From Spirochaetota bacterium (lineage in GTDB: Bacteria > Spirochaetota > GWE2-31-10 > MWDO01), in the NCBI GenBank assembly GCA_017998755.1, contig JAGOCL010000060.1, positions 1 to 10,103 on the forward strand: DNA of 10,103 nucleotides. Direction: 5' to 3'. Under the pieces are notes generated by a model. That model saw only the letters and a list, made by a program, of their open reading frames with translations. It ran no database searches and was not told the origin of the DNA. Position numbers and translations under genes: made by a program. Shown here one piece after another: positions 1 to 5,579 of this stretch (the stretch's first letter is position 1; every line of letters starts with the position of its first letter).

Positions 1-2
1 CG

Positions 3-1937
3 AAAAAGTTTGTGTTAAAAGAGGATAAAAAATTTGAACTTTACGAAGAAGTAGATACGTTTTCCGGTAAAATTCCTAATAAAGTCTACGAAGAGATCAA
101 AAATAGTAAGGTCAAATATTACGATAAAGTAAAACAAAACTGGCCTGAAAACTGGAAAGGCGAAAATAAAAACTATCCGGCTTTATCCGATAAAAATAAA
201 ACGGACTATATATTAATAGACGACGCAGACTATCATTCAGATAGCGGTAATTTATCAGTTGACGACAAAAAATTATCTGTTATTTCGCTTACAGACAAAA
301 CAGACGACTCTTTGATAAACGTTGAGCAAATTCAAGCCGGCGCCGAAACAGGCGATGCAGAATATATAGACGACTGCGAAGAAATCAATAATAACGTTGA
401 TTTTGATGAAATATTTGAAAATAACTTTGATAATATAGCCGAAACGCCAGATAATAACGATATTTATTCGCAGAAAAGTGATTACGCTCTAAATTCAGAT
501 CCTCAAAAGTTCCCAAATATGGAGATGTTGAACAGCGGTAAAAAACTCAATTTGGGGGAATTTCGCGCTGAGGAGCGGGAGTCTGCGGTTATACTTGAAG
601 AGACGTTGAAGGAATTTGGTATAGACGCAAAAGTCGTCGATATCATTCACGGACCGGTCGTTACTCTTTTTAAGATCAATCCCGCTCCGGGTGTAAAATT
701 ATCAAAAATCGAAGGGCTTTCAAACAATCTGGCTTTGAGACTTGCCGCCCAGTCTATCAGAATAATCGCGCCGATTCCGGGCGAGAAAGTGGTCGGTATT
801 GAGATACCAAATAGAAAGCGCGAAATTGTAAATTTTAAAGAAATAGTAAACAGTAAAACGTTTATCGAATCAAAATATAATATACCAATCGGTTTAGGAA
901 AGGATATTTACGGAAATATAATAGTGATAGATCTTTACAAAATGCCGCATATTTTGATCGCCGGAGCTACCGGAGCGGGGAAGTCAGTATGCGTAAACTC
1001 TTTTATCTGTTCGATACTGTTTTCTAAATCGCCAGAAGAATTAAAACTAATTTTTATCGATCCAAAAATTGTCGAGTTAAAGCCGTACAATAATATACCG
1101 CATCTTTTATACCCCGTTATTACAGACTCTAAAGAGGCTCTCATCGCTCTGAAGTATCTTCTCTACGAAATGGAACGAAGATACTCTTTGCTTGACGAAA
1201 TGGGCGTTCGAGATATTGTCGAATATAGAATGGGGCGAAAAACTAAAAAAGCGTACCTTGAAGACCTTCCTTTTATTGTAGCTTTTATAGACGAATTTGC
1301 AGATCTTATGACAACTTCGGGAAAAGAAGCCGAGATACTTTTTGCCAGACTGGCGGCGAAAGCCCGAGCCGTAGGAATTCTTTTAGTTCTCGCTACTCAA
1401 AGACCTTCCGCCGACGTTATCACCGGATTGATCAAAGCCAATATTCCGGCTCGTATAGCGTTTCAAGTTATATCATTGCAGGATAGTAGGATCATAATGG
1501 ATCAAAAGGGGGCGGAGAAATTATTAGGACAGGGGGATATGCTGTATCTCAGTCCGACGCAACCATTCCCGATTAGAATTCAGGGGGCTTATCTTTCAAA
1601 AGAGGAGGTCGATCTTATCGCGGATCATTGGAAGAAAATAGCCGAACCAAATTATATAAATATGATTGATACGATAAAAGAATTTGAAGACGCCGATAGC
1701 GACGACGAGGAGTCTCTGTTTAGCGGGGAGTCAAAAGACCCGTTATTTGACCAAGCTCTGGAGATAGTATACCAGATGGGTAAAGCGAGCGCGTCGTATC
1801 TTCAAAGGCGGCTTAATATAGGTTATAACAGAGCGGCGCGTATAGTAGAGGAAATGGAGGAAATGGGGATAGTCGGCCCGCAGAGAGGCGCCAAACCGCG
1901 CGAGTTGATTAATAGCGCTGTAAATTTTGATAAATAG
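3..1937 (+). CDS. ftsK: DNA translocase FtsK, linker and motor domains (5' end outside window)
   Basis: FtsK/SpoIIIE hexameric motor that pumps chromosomal DNA through the closing division septum and helps resolve dimers. Numbering from the GTG at 12, residues 1 to about 175 are a hydrophilic linker rich in Asp, Asn and Glu. The alpha domain follows at about 178-290. The RecA-like beta domain has Walker A GATGAGKS at 318-325 and Walker B ending in DEF at 427-429. The winged-helix gamma domain, about 576-635, carries GYNRAARIVEEME, the DNA-orienting helix typical of the family. The usual four N-terminal membrane segments are absent. The frame is open to the left edge and the GTG at 12 has no Shine-Dalgarno, so I treat the gene as cut by the window rather than as a soluble short form. 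It faces the next gene tail to tail. Identity is very secure; only the start is unknown. Confidence 0.95.
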   Translation, partial: KKFVLKEDKKFELYEEVDTFSGKIPNKVYEEIKNSKVKYYDKVKQNWPENWKGENKNYPALSDKNKTDYILIDDADYHSDSGNLSVDDKKLSVISLTDKTDDSLINVEQIQAGAETGDAEYIDDCEEINNNVDFDEIFENNFDNIAETPDNNDIYSQKSDYALNSDPQKFPNMEMLNSGKKLNLGEFRAEERESAVILEETLKEFGIDAKVVDIIHGPVVTLFKINPAPGVKLSKIEGLSNNLALRLAAQSIRIIAPIPGEKVVGIEIPNRKREIVNFKEIVNSKTFIESKYNIPIGLGKDIYGNIIVIDLYKMPHILIAGATGAGKSVCVNSFICSILFSKSPEELKLIFIDPKIVELKPYNNIPHLLYPVITDSKEALIALKYLLYEMERRYSLLDEMGVRDIVEYRMGRKTKKAYLEDLPFIVAFIDEFADLMTTSGKEAEILFARLAAKARAVGILLVLATQRPSADVITGLIKANIPARIAFQVISLQDSRIIMDQKGAEKLLGQGDMLYLSPTQPFPIRIQGAYLSKEEVDLIADHWKKIAEPNYINMIDTIKEFEDADSDDEESLFSGESKDPLFDQALEIVYQMGKASASYLQRRLNIGYNRAARIVEEMEEMGIVGPQRGAKPRELINSAVNFDK

Positions 1938-1958
1938 TTACAATTTATAATTAGTCGC

Positions 1959-1989
1959 TTTTAAGCGAAGTAACGCGCCTCGTTTAAAA
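1959..1989. terminator. possible bidirectional terminator between convergent genes
   Basis: The arms TTTTAAGCGA (1959-1968) and TCGTTTAAAA (1980-1989) form a 10-bp stem with one G-U wobble on the + strand and an 11-base loop. The stem sits in the 59-base gap between the ends of ftsK and the oppositely oriented ATPase gene, where a shared terminator is expected. The A/T tracts are part of the stem and no clean T-run follows on either side, so this is only a candidate. Confidence 0.3.
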
Positions 1990-1996
1990 ATTGATA

Positions 1997-2671
1997 TTAT
2001 TTTGCATTTATATCGATAATTTTATTTGCTCCTAGCCCCGCCCAATCGTCGTCTTCCGTTGTTATTATGGTAGAACAAGTTTCTTTTAAAAATTCTTTTG
2101 GCAACACGTCGTCGACTAAATATTTTATCTCGGCTTTATCTTTCTCTTCAATATAAGTAGTCGGCTCGTCTAACAAAAGAATGTCGGGATTGTGAATTAT
2201 CGATCGCGCTATCAAGGCTTTTTTTTCTATAATGTTTTCCAACCGCCAGCCTAAATTATCTGTATATTTTGAGAGATCAAATAGTTGAATAATTTTTTCG
2301 TATCTTGATTTATAGAAATCGTATTCTATGCTATAATTGAATCTCGCGGGAAGTAAAATGTTTTCTTGAACGGTTATATTTCTTAAAAGTCCCCTTTGAG
2401 GATGAGCGTATCCGATTTTCTTCCTTGTTTCAAAAAGTTTGATTTTATTAAGAAGTCTTAAATTTTTATCCAAAACGATAACTTTCCCGGAAGAAGGTTG
2501 GGAGACTCCAAGTATAAGGTATAACAATAAAGTCCGGTTTTTATCGTTTTGACCCGTTACAAACGCCTTTTCCCCTTCGAGAATATCAAAATTCAGGTTT
2601 ATAAAGTCGTTTTGGTTCTCGAAATCTAATATAACGTCGTCAAATTTAATCGCAGATTTATTTTGAAGCAT
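1997..2671 (-). CDS. MlaF-like ABC transporter ATP-binding subunit with degenerate catalytic motifs
   Basis: A 224-residue ABC ATPase-fold protein, slightly short for the MlaF/Ttg2A family. It is encoded directly after an MlaE-family permease and overlaps it by 14 bases, so the two are almost certainly translated together and form one complex at the inner membrane. Walker B is intact (ILLLDEP, 164-170, with D168 and E169) and the Q-loop glutamine is present (PQRGLL, Q92). Walker A reads GQNDKNRT at 40-47, so both inner glycines and the nucleotide-binding lysine are replaced (Lys to Arg46). The LSGGQ signature position reads LENII (144-148). The D-loop reads TYIE, and the H-loop histidine is replaced, apparently by E206. 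The frame is uninterrupted and the fold-defining segments remain, so I infer a conserved but catalytically weak or inactive subunit rather than a pseudogene. ATG at 2671 is the only sensible start. Confidence 0.85.
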   Translation of the reverse strand: MLQNKSAIKFDDVILDFENQNDFINLNFDILEGEKAFVTGQNDKNRTLLLYLILGVSQPSSGKVIVLDKNLRLLNKIKLFETRKKIGYAHPQRGLLRNITVQENILLPARFNYSIEYDFYKSRYEKIIQLFDLSKYTDNLGWRLENIIEKKALIARSIIHNPDILLLDEPTTYIEEKDKAEIKYLVDDVLPKEFLKETCSTIITTEDDDWAGLGANKIIDINAK

Positions 2672-3455
2672 AAAAACTTACCGTTATTAACAAATTAAAA
2701 ATTACGATGATGAAAATAGAAGTAATAATCGAACTTATTGTTTTTGAAGCAACCATACTGCGGTCTTTAGTCGCAGTCAGTCCGTTATAAATGGCGATGA
2801 CAAAAATTGTAAAACCGCCGAATATCGTCTTAATTAATAAAATAATAAAATCTTTCAAACTCATTACGTCGAGAGCTTCGGTAATATATACGCTCATAGG
2901 AATACTGTAAAGGGAATAAGTTACAAGCATTCCCGACAAAAGCGAAAAGAATGCAAAATATATCGTTAGAATCGGAACGGTTAGAAATCCCGCAAACACT
3001 CTGAAAGATCCGAGGTATTGAATCGGATTTATTCCGATAATCTCTAAGGTATCCACCTCTCCGTCTATGTTCATCTGAGTCAGTTCGATTGTGATGCCTA
3101 TCGAAGACCTTATAATAACGATTAAGGACGTTATAAGCGGAGCTAATTCGCGGAAAAGCAAATTTACGTACATACTGCCGTAAATGTTATCGATACCGAA
3201 ACTAATTGTTTCAAAAGGGAATAGTATAACAGATAGAGCGCCAATTGACAGTCCCATAACAAGCGATAACGGCAGGGCTTTTACCCCTACGTTAAATACC
3301 TCTTTGTAAAAGAGTTTAGAATAAGTTTTTCTGACTTCTCTTTTATCGCGAACCAGAGCCGATATCGCGTAAGGTATAATATGGAGAGGAGCGAATACTC
3401 CTTCTATAAATGTAGAAATATTGCCCCCGATTTTATACATCAATTTGTTTATCAT
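2658..3455 (-). CDS. mlaE: MlaE-family ABC transporter permease (lipid transport type)
   Basis: Inner-membrane permease of the MlaE/Ttg2B family, which in diderm bacteria moves phospholipids or other hydrophobic substrates between membranes with an ATPase and an MCE-domain protein. It has 265 residues, the normal length. The family core is recognisable at about 103-148: RELAPLITSLIV, then IELTQMNIDGEVDTLEIIG and NPIQYL, ending near FRVFAG. Hydrophobic membrane segments lie at about 60-80, 152-182, 200-222 and 238-262. An amphipathic N-terminal segment precedes them, as in MlaE. The ATG at 3455 is preceded by AAGGG five bases upstream, which favours it over the Met at residue 6. The downstream ATPase gene overlaps its 3' end. 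No MCE substrate-binding gene is in the window, so the substrate and direction of transport cannot be read from context. The family call is secure; orthology to Escherichia coli MlaE is less so. Confidence 0.9.
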   Translation of the reverse strand: MINKLMYKIGGNISTFIEGVFAPLHIIPYAISALVRDKREVRKTYSKLFYKEVFNVGVKALPLSLVMGLSIGALSVILFPFETISFGIDNIYGSMYVNLLFRELAPLITSLIVIIRSSIGITIELTQMNIDGEVDTLEIIGINPIQYLGSFRVFAGFLTVPILTIYFAFFSLLSGMLVTYSLYSIPMSVYITEALDVMSLKDFIILLIKTIFGGFTIFVIAIYNGLTATKDRSMVASKTISSIITSIFIIVIFNLLITVSFYASK

Positions 3456-3517
3456 TTTATCCCTTAAGGTATATAAATAAGACTAAGTATTTTACAATAA
3501 ACATAGAATTATATCAA

Positions 3518-3925
3518 TTATTTCATAAGAATATCAATTTTTTTTAATAACAATTCTCTGTTTATCTCTTTTAATTCGCACTCCCAAATTCTTATCACTT
3601 TCCACTTTCTATTAATAAAGCGTTTGTTTATAAGTTCGTCTCTGGTTTTGTTTCTTTCTCTTTTTGCGCCCCAATATTCCGAATTATCCTTTGGGGTAGT
3701 ATTTCTGCAATTATGCCCGTGCCAAAAACATCCGTCGACAAAAATCGCAGTCTTTTTTCCTAAAAACACAAAATCCGGTTTGCCGATCGCTTTATACTTT
3801 CTCCGCCATCCGGTAATATTATATTCGTTAAAAATATTTATTAACTTCAACTCGGTGGATCTGTTATTGTTTGATTTGACGGATTTCATTATTTCCGTCC
3901 TCTTGTTTTTATCAAATACGTCCAT
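3518..3925 (-). CDS. vsr: very short patch repair (Vsr) mismatch endonuclease
   Basis: Vsr nicks DNA beside T:G mismatches that arise when 5-methylcytosine deaminates, starting very-short-patch repair. The 135-residue protein is full length. It shows GKPDFVF with the catalytic Asp at 51 and DGCFWHGHNC at 64-73, which includes F67 and W68 (the residues that intercalate at the mismatch in E. coli Vsr) and H69. A conserved WECEL follows near 114-118. C66, H71, C73 and C116 fit the structural zinc site. The numbering matches E. coli Vsr almost exactly through this region. The ATG at 3925 lies inside the end of the upstream GIY-YIG stub, 14 bases overlapped, and has no Shine-Dalgarno of its own, which suggests translational coupling. 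The partner cytosine methyltransferase usually found beside vsr is absent from the window. All key residues are present, so it is probably active. Confidence 0.95.
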   Translation of the reverse strand: MDVFDKNKRTEIMKSVKSNNNRSTELKLINIFNEYNITGWRRKYKAIGKPDFVFLGKKTAIFVDGCFWHGHNCRNTTPKDNSEYWGAKRERNKTRDELINKRFINRKWKVIRIWECELKEINRELLLKKIDILMK

Positions 3926-4106
3926 AATAATTTAAGTAATTAATTTTGAGAAATTCTAAAAATCCTATACTTTCGGCGACTCTTTTCCGGACGTCCTTAG
4001 CCGTAAAACCGATTTTTAATAGCCCTTCATATTGAGGATTGGTATCTTCATAAGCGTAAATCTTTGGCGAAATATCCGGTTTTTTCGGAAAAAACTCATA
4101 TGCCAT
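3912..4106 (-). pseudogene. 5' stub of a GIY-YIG (T5orf172-type) nuclease, probably from a nuclease-helicase fusion
   Basis: A 64-codon frame whose first 45 or so residues resemble the N-terminus of T5orf172/GIY-YIG proteins, many of which continue into a DEAD/DEAH helicase. The core is IYAYEDTNPQYEGLL followed by KIGFTAKDVRKRV. After VAE the similarity stops and an unrelated hydrophobic tail runs to a TGA, where members of the family continue for at least another 60 residues to finish the domain. I infer that a deletion or rearrangement near 3975 removed the rest of the gene. The start is well defined: ATG at 4106 is preceded by GGAGA six bases upstream and lies inside the end of the DUF1016 gene. 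An upstream in-frame ATG at 4124 lacks such a site. The stop lies 14 bases inside vsr. It could still be a short expressed peptide that couples translation of vsr. The family assignment is from recall of the motif, without a search. Confidence 0.65.
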
Positions 4107-5148
4107 TGCTATTCTCCGATTCATTTTTAAGGAGCTTTCTTTGAGCGATTTCTATTGATAAATGCAGTTTTTCTTCCAATAACTTAAAATCGGGTAATTT
4201 TGTCAAATACTGCGCCACTTTTATATTGCTTTCATCTAACCTCAATAATTCTATATGTTCTTCGTTTTTATCGGCGCATAAAATTAATCCAATGGGAAGA
4301 TTTTCTCCCTCTACAATTTCGTGTTTTTCAAGCCACCGCAAATATAATTCCATCTGTCCTTTATATTCAGCTTTAAATTTACCGAGTTTTAGCTCTATAG
4401 CGACTAGACGCTTTAATCTTCTGTGATAAAATAATAGATCAATATAGTAATCGTCGTTATCAATAGTTATTCTTTTTTGACGAGCCAGAAAAGCAAAATC
4501 AGTTCCCATTTCTATAATAAAATTTTGTAATTCATATAATATTGACGACTCTAAATCTTTTTCAGAGAATTTATCGGATAATCCAAGAAAATCAAGTATA
4601 TAAGGATCGCGAAAAACCATATCGGGAGTTAATTTTTGTTCATTTTTTAAAAGTTCGATATCCTGTTTGATTGTCTCTTCCGGTTTTTTGCTGATCGCCG
4701 TTCGTTCAAAAAGCATGGAGTTGATTCTGTCCCGTAGAGTTCTAACGCTCCATCCTTCAAGTTTGCACACCTCTATATAAAAATCTCGTTTTAGCGGATC
4801 TTGGATAGGTATAATCGCTAATATATGAGTCCAACTTAATTGTCGTATCAGCGATACGACAATTTGTTCATTATCAAAAATTTGCGCAAATTGGATCATT
4901 TTTCTTAAATTTTTTTCGCTAAATGACGAGCCGTAAGATTCAACCAATTTAATTGATAGCGATTTTATAATCGTTTCGCCATATTCTGCCCTTTTATTAT
5001 TAAGAACATCATCGATTATTTTTTTTCCGACTTTCCAATATAAAAAGCTCATTTCACTATTTATAGATAGAGCAACTCTTTTTTTGCTATCTTCGATAAT
5101 CGAAATTATTTCTTGAAAAAAATCATGGAATATCAAATCGCTACTCAT
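4096..5148 (-). CDS. DUF1016 (YhcG-like) PD-(D/E)XK nuclease family protein
   Basis: A 350-residue protein with the two-part architecture of the DUF1016 family. The N-terminal DUF1016_N helical domain spans about 10-150, with signature stretches SFLYWKVGKKI and YGSSFSEKNLRKM, then QLSWTHI. The C-terminal PD-(D/E)XK nuclease domain spans about 175-330. Visible catalytic-type residues are D237 in YYIDLLFYHRRL and E252-L-K254 in VAIELKLGKF, followed by the family's GQMELYL (264-270). Length is normal and the frame is unbroken, so it is probably functional. The family is widespread, often beside restriction-modification or mobile genes, and its biological role is not settled; a DNA-processing or defence role is inferred. 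ATG 5148 is preceded by GGGGGTAAG, a good ribosome site. It is the first gene of a tightly overlapped cluster that continues into the GIY-YIG stub and vsr. Confidence 0.93.
   Translation of the reverse strand: MSSDLIFHDFFQEIISIIEDSKKRVALSINSEMSFLYWKVGKKIIDDVLNNKRAEYGETIIKSLSIKLVESYGSSFSEKNLRKMIQFAQIFDNEQIVVSLIRQLSWTHILAIIPIQDPLKRDFYIEVCKLEGWSVRTLRDRINSMLFERTAISKKPEETIKQDIELLKNEQKLTPDMVFRDPYILDFLGLSDKFSEKDLESSILYELQNFIIEMGTDFAFLARQKRITIDNDDYYIDLLFYHRRLKRLVAIELKLGKFKAEYKGQMELYLRWLEKHEIVEGENLPIGLILCADKNEEHIELLRLDESNIKVAQYLTKLPDFKLLEEKLHLSIEIAQRKLLKNESENSNGI
4113..4117 (-). promoter_or_regulatory. ribosome binding site of the GIY-YIG stub
   Basis: GGAGA on the - strand, six bases before ATG 4106 and inside the last codons of the DUF1016 gene. 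It decides the start of the stub (4106 rather than 4124) and shows that the stub descends from a properly translated gene coupled to DUF1016. Confidence 0.6.
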
Positions 5149-5176
5149 TTCTTACCCCCGTGTTTTTTTAATTAAA

Positions 5177-5223
5177 AATTATGAATTAAAAATTAAAAAT
5201 GTTTGATCCCGCAATTCATAATT
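5177..5223. repeat. 11-bp perfect inverted repeat AATTATGAATT / AATTCATAATT
   Basis: AATTATGAATT at 5177-5187 and its exact reverse complement at 5213-5223 enclose 25 bases. They sit in the presumed leader of the DUF1016 transcript. The stem is AT-rich, so a stable RNA hairpin is doubtful. A third copy, in the first orientation, lies at 5430-5440. Confidence 0.55.
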
Positions 5224-5294
5224 CCTAATTGTATTTTTGTATTGTTTCCTCTTGCCTTATATCGTAATGAGGTATCCCTAAAAAATCAAATATA

Positions 5295-5324
5295 ATTATA
5301 TTTAATAAAAAGATTCCACAACAA
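5295..5324 (-). promoter_or_regulatory. possible sigma-70 promoter for the DUF1016-vsr cluster
   Basis: On the - strand, TTGTTG (5324-5319) and a perfect TATAAT (5300-5295) are separated by 18 bases, directed toward the DUF1016 start about 145 bases downstream. The surrounding DNA is so AT-rich that a TATAAT is not very significant, and the leader would be long. Confidence 0.3.
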
Positions 5325-5353
5325 TCGCTCGCGCGTACCCTTTAGGGTGGAAT
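5313..5353. repeat. inverted repeat ATTCCAC / GTGGAAT around a GC-richer core
   Basis: ATTCCAC (5313-5319) pairs with GTGGAAT (5347-5353). The enclosed 27 bases contain the run CGCTCGCGCG. A partly overlapping small palindrome, ACCCTTTAGGGT, lies at 5337-5348. A T-run follows at 5360-5364 on the + strand. It could be a terminator-like or small-RNA structure or one end of a repeat element; the two hairpins are mutually exclusive. Confidence 0.35.
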
Positions 5354-5394
5354 TACGACTTTTTGAATAGCCCCATAGTTTTCATTTGTCGTTT

Positions 5395-5418
5395 TAACTC
5401 TCTAACGCTCTAACTCTT
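5395..5418 (+). repeat. 8-bp tandem repeat, three units
   Basis: Three adjacent units read TAACTCTC, TAACGCTC and TAACTCTT. They lie 11 bases before the third AATTATGAATT copy. The regular period and near identity make this a real micro-repeat, possibly part of a dispersed intergenic element. Confidence 0.6.
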
Positions 5419-5429
5419 GGCATTGTTTT

Positions 5430-5440
5430 AATTATGAATT
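5430..5440 (+). repeat. third copy of the 11-mer AATTATGAATT
   Basis: Exact direct copy of 5177-5187, followed by AAGAATTAT, which extends the resemblance to the AATTAAAAATT runs at 5169-5200. Low complexity makes chance a partial explanation. Confidence 0.45.
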
Positions 5441-5525
5441 AAGAATTATATTATCATCCATAATATTTTTATAGTATTTATTTAAAAAATATTCAATATA
5501 TAAAGGGATTTTATGCGCTAAATTA

Positions 5526-5552
5526 TAAATAATTGGGCGGATATTCCGATAT
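5526..5552 (+). promoter_or_regulatory. sigma-28 (FliA)-type promoter of the chemoreceptor gene
   Basis: TAAA at 5526-5529, exactly 15 bases, then TCCGATAT at 5545-5552. The flagellar/chemotaxis sigma-28 consensus is TAAA-N15-GCCGATAA, so the -35 core and spacing match fully and the -10 matches at six of eight positions. The element lies 27 bases before the ATG of a chemotaxis receptor, which is just the class of gene this sigma factor controls. The site is read directly; use by sigma-28 is inferred. Confidence 0.7.
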
Positions 5553-5579
5553 TATAAAAAAACCTGTAACGAGAAAAAG

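Larger units (their letters stand above)
5149..5579. other. divergent AT-rich intergenic region with short repeats
   Basis: The 431 bases between the divergent DUF1016 and chemoreceptor genes hold no credible coding frame. They contain three copies of the 11-mer AATTATGAATT (one inverted), an 8-bp tandem repeat, a GC-richer island at about 5325-5350 inside an inverted repeat, a candidate - strand promoter, a weak AT-only hairpin at 5448-5466 followed by four Ts, and the sigma-28-type promoter at the right end. The mix resembles a dispersed intergenic repeat or the scar of an insertion. Confidence 0.6.

Noticed and set aside
12..14. GTG as the true start of the ftsK frame
   Set aside because: No Shine-Dalgarno precedes it, the frame is open to the left edge, and FtsK needs an N-terminal membrane domain that would lie upstream.
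935..1144. 69-codon open frame on the - strand inside ftsK
   Set aside because: Antisense to the FtsK Walker A region; no ribosome site and no recognisable protein.
3470..3497. TTGTAA-16-TATATA on the - strand as a promoter for the permease
   Set aside because: A transcript starting about seven bases after the -10 would begin within the ribosome site AAGGG, leaving no usable leader; read-through from vsr is as likely.
3624..3935. 103-codon open frame on the + strand
   Set aside because: Entirely antisense to vsr, which has a complete set of family motifs; the translated sequence shows no family resemblance.
4107..4124. Upstream ATG at 4124 for the GIY-YIG stub
   Set aside because: The ATG at 4106 has GGAGA at ideal spacing and gives the family-like N-terminus MAYEFFPKKPD; the extra six residues do not fit.
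5309..5413. Open frame of about 34 codons on the + strand in the divergent intergenic region
   Set aside because: No start codon at its beginning, bounded by stops, and it lies in repeat-like DNA; not credible as a gene, though recurrence elsewhere in the genome would support a repeat element.
5149..5579. CRISPR array or att site as explanation for the short repeats
   Set aside because: Repeats are 8-11 bp, AT-rich and irregularly spaced with no spacers; no integrase or tRNA is in the window.
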